Below, piece by piece: positions 1 through 11,613 of a stretch of DNA of 64,000 nucleotides. Source of the DNA: Dipteronia dyeriana (Eukaryota > Streptophyta > Magnoliopsida > Sapindales > Sapindaceae). A model generated the notes under the pieces. It did no database searches, was not told the origin of the DNA, and saw nothing but the letters and a program-made list of their open reading frames with translations. The stretch spans positions 77,842,069 to 77,906,068 of the forward strand of contig CM065301.1 of assembly GCA_032871835.1 (NCBI GenBank), written 5' to 3'. The first letter of the stretch is position 1; every line of letters starts with the position of its first letter. The position numbers were made by a program, and so were the translations under genes.

Positions 1-589
1 TCTGCAACACAAATAAAAGAGCCTTCGTTTTTATTATTGTTAATTAAAAATATGGTGCATTTGCACTTGTATGCATCATTTATATAGCACGTTTTCAATC
101 AAATAATAATAATAACTCTACATTGCTAAATGATCTAAAAAAAGAGTCTAAAAATCAAACTAATTAATATATCATTTGTCATATTATTCTGTGATTTATA
201 TGGTAAAAACAACTCATTTATCTTATTATTGGGTCGTATATGTTTACTCCTAAAATGAATATGATTTGTATACGGAATCCATATGCAATAAATTTCACTT
301 TATGCATTGTCATAAACCCTACTGATTAAATTATGTTGAAATATCAATCATGCATGTTATTCTACGTCAAGCAGTTGGTGCACTAGCAAATAAGCTAAAA
401 TGTTAGGAGAGGCTTTTATGTTAATTTTTTCTAATCTATTATTAAAAAAAAAACTTATAAATACTAACTACTTTAGATGTTAAAACTCTTGTATATAGTT
501 CTGTCAAAAGTCTAGAAATTAGAATCAAATTTAATTGACACAAAGATCTGGAAGGTTTGTTTATTACATGCATTTATATATTTCTATAT
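1..589. other. AT-rich non-coding DNA, no gene seen
   Basis: No credible coding frame on either strand. It may be intergenic, or part of a long last intron of the DUF616 gene, whose 3' exons are missing from the visible sequence. Confidence 0.5.
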
Positions 590-757
590 CTATGACAAGA
601 AAACTCAAGTGTAGACCGAAACCGGCCCAAATGGTAACATACATCTGATTTGATCACAATATTTTTATGGCTTTAGGAGGGAGACACAATTCGAACTTAC
701 AACCTCAATAGTGTAAATATGAGGCGTGCCATATCATTGAGCCAACCTTATCCTGTC
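590..757 (-). mobile_element. tRNA-derived SINE, head region
   Basis: Read on the minus strand, a box-A-like stretch (GGTTGGCTCAATGATATGG, about 732-750) is followed some 35 nt later by a box-B-like stretch (GTAAGTTCGAATTG, about 684-697). This is the bipartite RNA polymerase III promoter of tRNA-headed SINEs. The tail boundary near 590 is a guess and no target duplication was identified. The head resembles the one at 60187-60260. Confidence 0.5.
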
Positions 758-1287
758 ATGTTAGTACTACACTTAAAATTAATGCATATTCATTCCAACT
801 TGAACGGCTACACGCTCTTCCCTTTTCGAATTTCCAAATATTACTAGTCTCTTGATTAATTAACTAAACTAAGCAGCAGTAAATTCACATTATGAGTACG
901 AAAGGATGAGAGGCAAGGATGCTAATTAGAAGTTGTATAAAAAAAATTAGTTGCTTCTTCTACTACTGGAATCACTGAGTAGCCACTTGATTACTTGAAC
1001 TAGTGACTTAAAAAGTGAAATTTTCTCACTTGATCGAGCTAACAAACAAGCACAATGCTATACCATACTGGTAACTCATTAAAGGATATTTATGAGCCAC
1101 TATTGAAATATTTTCCTAGTGATGATATAAAATATTCTAAGTAATTAAGTGGCCTGGTATATTTTGAAACCACTAACTTGATCGGAATTATAAGTTTTCA
1201 CATGGTTTCGGAGATCAAATTAATGAAAAACAAGTCATCGTTGTAGAATCATATGATAACGCATACAGGATGAGCAACTGTAGATAC
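758..1287. other. non-coding DNA downstream of visible exon 3
   Basis: No exon of the DUF616 gene could be recognised on the minus strand. The stretch starts at a consensus donor (CAG followed by GTATCT on the minus strand), so it is most simply intron sequence. Confidence 0.45.
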
Positions 1288-2501
1288 CTGAGGGGTATGG
1301 GAGCTTATCAGAAGACCATGGCTGCAATCCATTCTCACAATATGTCTCCATTTGTGCCTGCAATGATTCAACATCCCACCATTTCCTCCACCTTGCAGTT
1401 GCCATAGCTTCTTCCATTGTATGAATAAATTCAGGATGTCTTGATATCGCCATGTCCATGTTCTCCGTTACAAGAAGTGCATGAATCAACAGCAATGGAT
1501 CCACTGTTAGCTGCAACTTTGCATCTATCCAAACGCTGAATTTTGAGTTGGGAAACAGCCTATGAACTAGGTATTTCGGTATCACTCCGTTCATAGCCGG
1601 ATTCTCATACAAATAGTTGCTCAAAACTTTAACAATTCTCCAAGCACCTATTTTATATTCTTGGAATTTCCTTGAAACTAATTGGTGATAGTGAAACCCT
1701 TTGAGGGTTGTATCATCTACAAACATGAAGAAACATACAGTGTCTAAGGTTTTCGATCCAAGGCCTCGTGGTTGCCGGATTTTGTCGTGGTTATTAAAGA
1801 TTGCAGAAACTACAACAACTCCTTTACAATTTTCCATTGCAATTCGATCTGAAATTGCATACAACAACATAAAGGAAAAAGAAAAACATATTAGAGAAAT
1901 CAAAATATGAGAATTGTTGAAAAACTCATGATATCATAGTATGATACTAACCAGGATTACTAATGGGAAACTTCTTGAAGAAACCGCAAGGAACGTCTAC
2001 ATTATCATTTCTATGATCGAAAAATGAAATCCTCTCTTTGGTATTGAAATTCCCACCAAAACTATGAGCATTGCCTTCCATGTGCCTGAAAACCGGTGTG
2101 AATGCGGATGAATTCTTGCACAATTCTTCAATATCCTTAAACACATCCAAATAATCTGACAATGAAAACAAAAACAACCCATATCAACAAATCACAATAA
2201 CAATCGGTTTTAACAAAAAAAGAACGAAAAAACATTATCAAATAAAACCTGAGAAGAAGAGAGGGGAGGAGCAAGAAGAGCGGTGGGTGGTGAGAGCATG
2301 CTTGTGAACTCCATAGGAAGGAGGGTATAGAAAGAGAGGGGTCTGAAGAGGATCAAAAGGTGAGGATCTGAATAGGCATCGAGTGGGAGAGAGAGTGTTG
2401 TAGAGAGCTAGAAATAGAGTTGTGAAGAGATAGAGAAGAGATGTGCAGAGAAGCTTTGATTCAAACAGAGGAGGAGTTTTAAATGATGTTGTTTTCCCCA
2501 T
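1288..2501 (-). CDS. TOD1: TOD1/MUCI70-like DUF616 protein (putative Golgi glycosyltransferase or ceramidase-like), 3' incomplete
   Basis: Three exons are visible: 2501-2249, 2155-1952 and 1848-1288, with introns of 93 and 103 bp bounded by GT and AG, and all junctions in phase. The start at 2501 precedes a hydrophobic stretch (about residues 17-37), suggesting a type II membrane anchor. Exon 2 ends with CGFFKKFPISNP. Exon 3 carries family signatures: VVSAIFNNHDKIRQPRGLG, CFFMFVDD, NPAMNGVIPKYLVHRLFP, FSVWIDAK, EEAMATARWRKW and QMETYCENGLQPWSSDKLPY. About 339 codons are present. The family normally has roughly a further 100 residues, not found in 1-1287, so the gene either continues left of the window after a long intron or is truncated. 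Plant members are annotated both as TOD1 alkaline ceramidase (turgor regulation) and as MUCI70-type hexosyltransferases, so the reaction is uncertain. No frameshift is seen in the visible part. The short ORF read through past 1288 is intron. Confidence 0.88.
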
Positions 2502-4031
2502 AAAGTAGTCTTGCCATTAGTTTGGATCTGTGATCATGTCTTCTTCTTCTTGATTTGTGTTTTTTCTGTTAAGATCTCATGTCATTGAAATGTGTTTGGT
2601 GTTGGTTAGAATGTTCCAATTATTAGTGGAAACCACACTCATATGTAGCGGATATTAGATCATCAAATTACAGGGTAGACTTGATTACATTTTTAATATG
2701 TTAAGAAATAAGAACCTCTACATTTAACAATAAATATAGAATTTGTCAGCATATATGGCAAATGATATATTTTTTTAACCGTTAAGAGTATTTAGGAATT
2801 GGGTGAAGGAACATGACTAAAACCTAGATGTAAGTATGGTAATATTAGGTGGATCCCGTGTCCTATCTCAAAATTTTAAATATATATATATAAAAGAGAA
2901 TATCACATTTTAATATAATTAGTAGTACTGTGCCTTCGTTCCAAACGGTGGTGCTCAGTTCTAGCCATTTACATTTTTCAAGCAATTTTTTTTTTTTTTT
3001 GTAAAAATTCAATTTTATCCTATAATTTTTAAAAAACAATTATATCTTTTTTATTTTAACATATTTTAAATTTTTTTTCTAAAACAAACAATTCACTTCC
3101 TCTTTTCCTTCATCATCAACTTCTTAACTACCATCAATTTGTGGTTATCTAATTCAATTTTATTTAATATTAAATTATCTATTATTATTTTAAACTTTTA
3201 TTATTTCTAATAGTTTTGGTATAACATATCTAATGCAACCAATCAATAAACTCTAAAATCTCAATTTTAATTTATTGTATCAAAATAGTCAATTTATTAT
3301 TATGACTCATTTTATTTTATCTTTAATATTTTTCTTTATTTTGAATTAATAAATCAATAATTTACAATTAACTGGAATAATACATAATTAAAAAAACTTG
3401 CTAGTAATATTTATTATTCAATTATTTTTGTATAAATTTAAAGTGAATTTATTATAAATACAAAACAAAATTTCTTATTATAATATTAGATAGTAATTTA
3501 TTATTTTAAGAATAAATATTGTAATTTTTCATGCTTATGTTGTTTTTCTGTTGTCATTTATTTTTTAATATTGTGTTTCTTTTTATTTTATTTTTTTAAT
3601 GTAAGATTATTTAGATCATCTTGAGTAAGTGATGTTCTATTTGTTTTATTTTACCAAAGGTTAATTATATTATCAATTTTTCTTTATATAAGAAAACTCA
3701 TTTTTGTTTCAAAAAAAAAAACTCATTTTACTATGAATCTAAGATCTTAATTTTTCAATATTTTTTATGTAATTTGTAAGTTACACCATTTTGTGATTGA
3801 CTTATTTCTGTGACAAACCACAATGAGATATTTTGTAAAGGTAGCTTAGGTTCATCAAGTTCATGATCGTGTTTGGAAAGCTTCCCGACATCCCCAGTGC
3901 TTAAAGATTAAGAGCCTCAAAGGTATATCCCTTGATTTGTACTCTTGAAGAGATTAGTTGCACACACACACACAAAACTCATTCATTTGTGTTTTTATTG
4001 TCATTTTAGTGAACATTTCACCGTTTACACA
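2502..4031. other. AT-rich spacer upstream of the DUF616 gene
   Basis: Very AT-rich with homopolymer runs, a short TA run near 2880-2893 and a short CA microsatellite at 3961-3974. The first few hundred bases must hold the promoter of the minus-strand gene, but no box can be assigned with confidence. No coding frame is seen. Confidence 0.5.
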
Positions 4032-4039
4032 CTTGCGCA

Positions 4040-4753
4040 TAGGAATGGTAATGGGTCGGGTTCGGACATATTTTGTCAAACCCACACTCGAACCTGCGAA
4101 GGATTTGCCACCCACACCCGGCCAACCAACCCGTGAAATTAAGCGAGTTCAGGTTTGGGTTTCACCCATAGGTTTTGGGGGGATCCATATATACCTGGAC
4201 CACGCCCGTGAAATAATAAAAAAAATATTATTATTTTATTTTTTAATTATAAAAAATCTTTAAAATTTAAAGATTAAAAGGAACCAGTGATATTCATCTC
4301 ATTTCAAGTTTACAACTTTAAAAAAGACAAAGACCACTTATATAGAAGTAAACAGTGAGCCATTTATTCATGTTTGTTCAATGTGGGATTGTTTTTCAAT
4401 CCCAATTCGAAAAAACATGAATAAAGGGTTCACCCCTTACTTGTATATAAAGGCCATTTAACAATGGTTTAGAGCAAGCTTGGAAGGGTTTGAATATATT
4501 TATTTCATTGTCTTTTTTTTTCAAGTTTCCATTTAAAGTTAAAATTTTTAATTTTCTGTAAATCTAATATTAAATGGGTTACGAGTTCGAGTCCAGATTT
4601 TTTTTTCAATTCCACACCCAAACCTGAACCCGCTTCGGGTTGTATATTTGCAACCAAACCCACAACAAGTTTATATTTTGCACATCCAAACCTGGCCCAA
4701 CAGGGTAGGGTTTGGACAGGTGCCCGTGGGTGCAGGTTTAATTGACATCCCTA
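4040..4753. mobile_element. non-autonomous hAT-like element
   Basis: The termini are imperfect inverted repeats: TAGGAATGGTAAT at the left, and at the right a sequence whose complement reads TAGGGATGTCAAT. Both subterminal regions are rich in GGGT/CGGGTTCGG words and their complements, as in many plant hAT elements. The flanks 4032-4039 (CTTGCGCA) and 4754-4761 (CTTATACA) look like an 8-bp target duplication whose three differences are all transitions. No transposase frame lies inside, so the 714-bp element would need a partner in trans. Confidence 0.62.
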
Positions 4754-4814
4754 CTTATACATATTGAATATAGGTTAGTGTGTTAGATCACATGAGAATG
4801 CCTCTTATTCTCAT

Positions 4815-5215
4815 TGTCGCGGTCCTTGTGTTGTTGTGGTGAATTGCGAAAACCTTTCCACTGGTTTTCACGGCCTAATACCGATTTTAACCACTGTGAC
4901 AAATGGGCGCGACATTTTCTTCTAGAGGATTTCGCGGTTCAAGTGTTGTCTCAGACCACTGTGAAAATCAACCGTGAAAAAGCTTTTAGAGGTTTTCACT
5001 GTCTTTATGTCATCTTGGAGAACGGAAACAAAGTTGCACGAAGTTTTCTCCAGTGGTTTTCGCGCTTGTGGTTTCATCATGAACCACTGCGAAAAAGGGA
5101 CCATGACTTTTTGATGACGTTTAAGTTGCCTTTGTCACGACAGTTTGTCGTCTTGGTCAACCGCGAAAACGGAACTGTGACAATCAATTTTCTTTTTTCC
5201 AAAACGATATGATGT
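4815..5215. repeat. cluster of short inverted and direct GGTTTTCRCGG-type repeats
   Basis: Words such as GGTTTTCACGG, GGATTTCGCGGTT, CCACTGTGAAAA, ACCGTGAAAAA and ACCGCGAAAACGG recur about eight times in both orientations. A 132-codon open frame covers the stretch but has no recognisable protein and mirrors the repeat. The pattern resembles subterminal repeat arrays of CACTA or Mutator-like transposons. No element ends were found. Confidence 0.4.
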
Positions 5216-5243
5216 AGTTTTGCAAGTCCCCTATTTATAGCTC

Positions 5244-5315
5244 AAGACTCTTTCTTATTCATCGCCTAAGACTCTATTTTATTCATCGCCCAAGACTCTA
5301 TCTTATTCATCGAGA
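5244..5315. repeat. 24-bp tandem repeat, three copies
   Basis: Units beginning AAGACTCT start at 5244, 5268 and 5292, each ending in ATTCATCG-type sequence. A TATA-like CTATTTATAG lies just upstream at 5231-5240. Confidence 0.7.
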
Positions 5316-6546
5316 ACTCTGAAATTCTAAAATTGAGGGAGCATATGAGTTCTTAGAGAGAGGAAGGTTCTTACAACCACTTGTGACTCTCCATCCCCAT
5401 TCATGTGCATCTAGAACTTCATCAAGCATAGATTTCATTTGAATCATCACTTGGTAAGTAAGAACAAAATCTCATATATTTCATTGTTCTTCTTTTTAAT
5501 TACCTAGACTTCATCTTTATTGCCTTTTCATCAAGGCTTTATTGATTGTAGGGGTTAGTTGATAACTATGATTGTTAGGTTTAATTATTCACATATAGTT
5601 AAACATTTAGTGTTAGTCTAGCACTCATATGCATTGAGCATTTGTTAACTGTTCACTTTAGACTTTAATTCTCTTCATTGAGTCCAAGCCTCGTGGTTAC
5701 ATATGGTAGTTGCACAAGCAAGAGAAGTCTTGCAACCAAAGAGTTGGTTGGATAGCTGATGGACACGTCATTGCAGTGTCGTCAAATATGAATATTTAAG
5801 TTCGGCCTCGCAAACATGCAAGTCACAGAGACTAGCACAACAACACGAAAGGATCGTTCCATAAGGAGGTGGGATTCACCGACCGTCTCTAGTTCTAGCT
5901 ATTATTACAACACTCTGAGTGGACTCGTGTGTTACGTATGCGAAAGAATATGTTGAAAAGTAAATCCTAAACTAACCTAATAAAATATAGAAATAAACAA
6001 TATGTACAATGATATGATTGAATGGAGTGAGATGGAATGTAAATGGTTACACTAAACAAATGACTCCACCATAGCAATCACACAATTTCATACAAACATG
6101 TATAATCAAAGGTGAATGCCGTGTTCACTTAATCCTCACCAATTGCCCTCACTCCAGCGACAATCGACTATACCAAAATGCACCAGCAACCTATCTCTCG
6201 ATGGTTACCCGAACTGCACTCGGTTAATTAAGAACAATGAGACACATGTAGCGACAATACATGTAAAATCGCGTGCAAGCTCTATACACAATGGACAATC
6301 TACTAAATGCACGTTGAGTGCTTCACCTCTCGGTTCATCATATATAACCTAGGTTCAATGAAGTGGTGGCTAACCACTCAAGGCTTTATGCATTTTGAAG
6401 GGCCACTCAACCAATAACAAGCATATGCAATGAAATAGGCAATAATACTATGTTTATATCAAATTCCTAATGAATGAAAGTACACATCGAAAAGAGACAA
6501 AGATACAAGGAAAGAAATACAAAATAGATAGAAAGGAGACCCCTCA
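5316..6546. other. no gene recognised
   Basis: Short open frames only, none with recognisable protein features. Base composition and wording suggest decayed transposon sequence, but no termini were found. Confidence 0.4.
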
Positions 6547-6621
6547 TTCGTAACCGGGAATCGAACACCGGGTTTTCTCGGGTGTCAATCCGAGATGTCC
6601 TCACCACTGAACGACTACGGC
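6547..6621 (-). pseudogene. tRNA-Glu-like pseudogene
   Basis: On the minus strand the stretch begins GCCGTAGTCGTTCAGTGG and contains a box A (TTCAGTGGTGAGGA), an anticodon-like stem CTCGG/CCGAG, and a box B (TGTTCGATTCC) followed by CCGG. It follows plant tRNA-Glu along its length. The anticodon loop has eight nucleotides (ATTGACAC) instead of seven, and the T loop has one extra base. The acceptor ends do not pair well. It is therefore a decayed tRNA copy, or the head of a tRNA-derived SINE, rather than a working tRNA gene. Confidence 0.55.
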
Positions 6622-7580
6622 GTTCTCTAATCTCATGAATGCCCAACCGCCTTAACAAGAGAGAGCTCTCTCCTAATCTCTCTAGACTCCCTAAGATGGA
6701 TGAATACGAATGGAAAAGATGCACACCTAACACTAAGGTGCATCAATGCAATTGCTAAGACATTAAGTACATTCAATATGAATTAAGGGTTCATCATCTG
6801 GATTTGAGAATTATCCCTAAACCAATTCACCACCCAATCCGGCCAAGAAAGGGCAATTGTGTCCTAAATGGACCCATTAAGTGCAAAGAAATGAACCAAA
6901 TCCAATTTAGCACCTAAATGCATGACTAGCCTTTTCCACTATTTAGGGGAAAAATCCCCAATCACTCAAATCATCAGTATATGGCATTTTGGTCATCCAT
7001 TAACATACAAACAATCATGGGAAGCTAAATTAATCTACTCCTACATTAAATTACTCTACTCCTAATCCCAATCATGCATACATATCAATTTCAAGTCATT
7101 CATATACACATACATATCATAATAAGAGCATTAAAATATATAATTCCAAGAGCAAAATAAAACCCAAATGAATTTAAGTACAAAAATACATATATAGCAC
7201 ATGTGAAAGGTTTACAAATTTCCAATTCAGGTTTACACATTACAGAAACGAAAATACAAGGAAAATGAGTAAAAATGAGCAAATCCTTGAAGCCAAGCCC
7301 TCCAAAGATGCTCCAAATCTTTCCTAGCTCGGTTTTGGTCCTAAGACCACTCATATTTCCTTGAAATTGGTTCTAAAATGGATGGATGAAGTGTAAAATG
7401 GTGGTATGGAGGTGTATGGTGAGCTCTCATGGAGGAAAAACCTCAATTGAAGCTTGAATCACTCACTTATTTGGTAAAAAAGATGGAAAAGATGAAGAAG
7501 ATGGTAAGAGGTTCGATTTTGGGGTGTTGGGGTTGTGTTTGGGGGGAGAGATGGGGAAGAGAAGTCTCAAGAATAAGGAT
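6622..7580. other. no gene recognised
   Basis: No coding potential seen. The small open frames at 7100-7714 are low-complexity. The right part (from about 7380) may be the body of an LTR-like repeat, because the next feature resembles the leaders at 14.4 and 62.8 kb. Confidence 0.35.
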
Positions 7581-7589
7581 AAAAGAGGG

Positions 7590-7795
7590 TATTTATAGTA
7601 TTGAGAGGTTAGGGCAAGAATTGAGTACGAAAATATAAGATTGCCCCCTAAAAAACGGGCTGAAAATGGCAAATCTGGGCAAGTGCGCCGGTTGGGGGTG
7701 TGCTGGTCGACCAACGCTTCACCAGCACCAACCTACTGATATTTTGCATTGGTGATGGTGCGCTGGTTGAGTGGCACTTCACCAGTGCCACCTAT
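7590..7795 (+). promoter_or_regulatory. TATA-like site followed by two GC-rich hairpins (LTR leader-like)
   Basis: A TATTTATAG box lies at 7590-7598. About 105 bp downstream are two stem-loops. The first has arms 7700-7707 (GTGCTGGT) and 7721-7728 (ACCAGCAC), 8 bp perfect with a 13-nt loop. The second has arms 7760-7767 and 7781-7788, 8 bp with one G.T pair and again a 13-nt loop. GGTCGACC at 7705-7712 is itself a palindrome. The same TATA-then-hairpin order recurs at 14395-14492 and 62837-62968. Confidence 0.45.
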
Positions 7796-7829
7796 TGATT
7801 CTTTGCTTTGTCAGTATTTTCCAACAGCG

Positions 7830-8227
7830 TGCACGGAAATGACCATAACTTCCTCTAGAAAACCCAGAATCACGATCCATAAAGTGCGTTAGAAAGAAGA
7901 CATCCAAGACTTTCCAAAAAGCGGTAATGGAAAATGTAGTTCGATCTGAGGAGGGAGATATAGTCCCCTAAATTTGGGTGTTCTGTATAAAGCTCTCAGT
8001 CGCTGTCGTGTTTCCAACCTAGCGCACTGTTACGAAAACAAACGTATCTCCCTCTAGAAAACCCGAAATTGCAATATGTAAAAACCGTTGGAAAGAAGAC
8101 TTCTGGTGATTTCTAAAAATATGTGGTATGAAAACCAATTCACTTTGAGGAGGGAGATATGAACCCTGAAATTTAAGTGTTCTGCATGACCTATTTCCAT
8201 TTCAGCCCATCTAACCTCCAAAACTCT
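7830..8227. repeat. 199-bp tandem duplication (two diverged units)
   Basis: CCTCTAGAAAACCC recurs at 7852 and 8051, and GAGGAGGGAGATAT at 7948 and 8147, both exactly 199 bp apart. Words in between (GAAAGAAGAC, GTGTTCTG) are also shared in order. The units are clearly diverged, so the duplication is old. Confidence 0.75.
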
Positions 8228-9771
8228 TCAATTAAGCTCAAATACCTTCTGTAGGGAACATGTAACTACACAAGGCTTACAAACACATTAAATACCAAAA
8301 TATACTCAAAAATGAGAATAAAATCTAGGTAATGGGGACCTCAAATAGGTATATAAATCGTTCCGATCAATAGCATTTGTCAAGTCTCACTATTAAAGGT
8401 CTGCAGGTAGGATAGATTGAGTTACGAACCTTGAGAAAAGTGACTAGATGTCAACTTAGGTTGTAATAAATTATTCAAATGGTGAAGTTTCCGTTACTAA
8501 GTGACTAGCGAGGCTAGTCTTGTGGTTTTTTCCAGTTATAAGGTTTCCACGTAAAAATCAAATATTCATTTATATTCTGCAATTTACTTGATATTTGTAT
8601 TGTGTGTGTTTAATTTTGATTAATCAAAAAGTTGGCAATTAATTTGATTAACAACTCATTCACCCCCTACCCCCTACCCCACCCTTTCTTCTAGGTTGTT
8701 TAGACACTTGTAAAGTTTATTTTCATAATTGTTATTTTGTTCAAATGCCCCACCTGGTTAAAATTTATGGATCCGCCACTACTTCTTGTCTATATAGCAA
8801 ATAATATTTAACATTCATTTTTTTCTTAAGATATTTAAGAATATTATATACAAATGTAGAAGTATACTAATGTATGAAGTCAGATGCAAATTAGTTGTAA
8901 AGCTAATGGCGCGTCCTGCAAACGTTTTTTATTTGTTATTTTTTGAAAATAAAAACTTAAATGAAAATAGTATTTTTTGTTTCAATTTCAAAATCCAGAA
9001 ACGCGTCTAATAACATATATTGACAGATGTATTCTAAAAATAAAAACACTAAAAACGCGTTTGGTAGATTACCAAAAAATATCAAAATTTGATAATAATT
9101 CATCATAAATAATTATCAACTAAGTCAGAATATTTTAATAAATAAAATTACATTCAAATAAAGAATTTAGAATATTAAGCGTCAAATGAAATATAAATAA
9201 TTAGATGAAAAACAATTTTAATGAACTCAGAGATTTTTTTAAAATATAAATTAAATGGAAAATAATTAAAATATTGCAAAAAAGAAAAATAATCAAAGGA
9301 GCAATCTACTCCAAGAAGAAAAAGATGATGAAGAAGTCAAGAAGAAAAAGTCCGGAAAAGGAGAAAAAATCATTTGAATTTTTAAAATTTTAAAAAATGA
9401 AAAACAAGGAACACAGGGTTAATGTGTTTTTCAATTTTAACACGGGTTTTATTTCTCATTTTGTTTTTTGAAACAAAATGAAAATCGATTATTGAACGTG
9501 AATCCAAAATCGTTTTCAAATAACAAAATTGAAAATGGTACAAAAAGCAGCTACATGACAGACCCTTCGTTGTAGCCTAGCCTAGTCAAATGGGAAACAT
9601 AAAACAAATGTTAAATTACTACTGGTCTAGAATTGTGATTGTTATTCTGTCCATAAATCGTGATGGTACAAAATCCCTCTAGAAGAAACCCTTTTTTTAT
9701 TATCATTTTCTTTTTCAATTGATCAAATAGCCAATAAACTTAGATTTTTTATTATATATATGCACACTACC
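8228..9771. other. AT-rich DNA, possible decayed inverted-repeat element at about 8900-9580
   Basis: No gene. TTTGTTATTTTTTGAAAA near 8930-8948 and a matching inverted TTTTCAAATAACAAAA near 9514-9530 suggest an old foldback or MITE-like element containing ACGCGT words, but ends and target duplication could not be set. Confidence 0.3.
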
Positions 9772-9842
9772 TACGGAATGGATGACTCGAACTTGAAATA
9801 TTGTCAAGATGAATGAGCATCATTCACCACCAACCACATTAG
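9772..9842 (-). mobile_element. possible tRNA-derived SINE head
   Basis: On the minus strand a box-A-like GGTTGGTGGTGAATGATGC is followed by a box-B-like CAAGTTCGAGTCATCC. It sits just beyond the TA repeat at the LINE tail. Weakly supported. Confidence 0.3.
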
Positions 9843-9875
9843 GCAATGTTGAAACTTGAATTTTTAGTTAGATGC

Positions 9876-9877
<2 letters not shown>

Positions 9878-9941
<64 letters not shown>
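9878..9941. repeat. TA dinucleotide microsatellite at the LINE 3' end
   Basis: About 64 bp of uninterrupted TA. It directly abuts the 3' end of the minus-strand LINE, where LINEs often carry a simple-repeat tail. Confidence 0.9.
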
Positions 9942-9943
<2 letters not shown>

Positions 9944-10119
9944 AAATGACATATGTTCAAAGGGCCCGAAGAGCCAAAGGGGAAAACAACAAACCGAGAC
10001 ACAAACCACCAACAACAATAAGCCACAAGATAACAAAACAGGAACAAAAAGAAAAAGAAAGAAGAACGCTACAAGTACAGGGGCAACAACATAAAAACAG
10101 AGCCAACACAGAGGCAGAC

Positions 10120-10704
10120 TCAAACATCACCCCATTCCACAAAGTCACCATCAAAATTGTCCCTTATCTTAGCTAGGCCGTCCACAAACGAATTGAATGC
10201 TCTAGACTCATAGATCACCTGAACATCACCAAGAGTCGTCCTATCATTGCGAATAAAAGAGATGATGTTGAAATGATCAATGTTCTCAAAGTCACCAATA
10301 TTCACCCACGACACCGCCACCTTTAAATCACTAACAATGAAAATGGAGCGACCTCTAAGAAACAAATTCGAAATGCACAACCCAAACGCGATTTTAACAG
10401 CCCAAATCTCAGCCACATTGGACTCCATGGTACCCAAATGATAAGAAAACAAGCATAAATTCTTCCCATTGGAGTCTCTTGGCACCCCTCCTACACCAAC
10501 CGTCCTGGGCTTACCCAAAACCGAACCATCCACATTAAATTTGAGATGATCATTAGCTGGAGGCTTCCAATCCATGATTCTTTTCTTCTTCGACTTCATA
10601 GGATCTATACAGAAATCCTTCACGTTAATTAAAGGATTGAATAGCATCCGTTGAGCCTTTACCCAGGTATTTGAACCACCAAACCACCCGAAATTTAACC
10701 ACAT
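10120..10704 (-). pseudogene. LINE RNase H domain fragment
   Basis: The open 194-codon frame carries the plant retroelement RNase H pattern: FNVDGSVLGKPRTVGVGGV near residue 57, an acidic position in MESNVAEIWAVK near 93, IFIVSDLKVAVSWV near 121, and a terminal NSFVDGLAKI. The first catalytic Asp (NVDGS), the Glu (NVAEIWA) and the SDL Asp are visible. It would act after reverse transcription on the RNA/DNA hybrid. This is the best preserved part of the LINE. It is detached in frame from the rest, so function is unlikely. Confidence 0.8.
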
Positions 10705-11613
10705 CAGAAACCTTCAGCACATTTGGTTCAATATTCTAAAAAACATGCTTATTCCTGCTTTCCCAAATAGATCAAACAATGGCGTAAAATAAGGAGTTCC
10801 AAGCTCTCTTATGCTTGAAAGCTGGGCAAAGGCCACTCCACTCCTCCAACCATAGCTTTATAAAATTATTAAGACAACACTGAACACCCCCCCCCCCATT
10901 CCATACACATCCTCCATAACAACGACCATGAACAATTTAGAAACAGATGATCCATGGATTCCACACACGAGCTACACAAAGGGCACTCCAAATTTGGTAG
11001 ATTAGTCATACCATAATTGAATAGTAGTTCTCTCACCATGTCTTCCAAATGAACAAATCAACTTTTGGAGGGCATATACCTTTCCATAATAACTTTGGAA
11101 TTAAATCCTCATCAACTAAGGCATCCTCAAAGGATCTTCTAAAAAACTCTACAGAGAACAACCCATTTGAGTTTGCTGACCAAGCAATAGTGTCCTTGGT
11201 CCTCTAGAAAAGTATGAACTCTGAAGCACTCTAGAAAAGTATGGAACAGCTGCCACTGGTCCTCATCCCACCCAAATAAATGATGCCTAGTTGGGATTTT
11301 CTAAACCCAATTTGACTCCACCCAAAAACTGAAGTTTTTTACAGTTCTATTCTTTAGAACAGCCAACACATGACACCTCAAAAAATCATCCTTCAATTGC
11401 CTATCATCCACCTTAATCTTGGACTAGAATTTCACCCTATCACCACTCCCCACCACGGATGTGAACCTACCATTAATAACACTAGCTGTTAGAGACCCAA
11501 CCTTTAACAGGCTGTTGATAGATTTTATAAAAAAAGAGGCTTTTTTAGGATCCTGGACACTCCAAAACAGGGAGGTTTCATCCACAATGAATTTTCAAAC
11601 ACACTAATCTCCT

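Noticed and set aside
4560..4600. Possible box B (GAGTTCGAGTCC) of a SINE
   Set aside because: No box A at suitable spacing, and it lies inside the hAT-like element.
7429..7714. Overlapping frames of 69 and 83 codons on both strands
   Set aside because: Low-complexity Lys/Met or Pro/Ser composition from a purine-rich stretch.
9839..10123. 94-codon minus-strand frame with a long Ile-Tyr run
   Set aside because: The run is the TA microsatellite read as protein, and the rest is LINE 3' tail.
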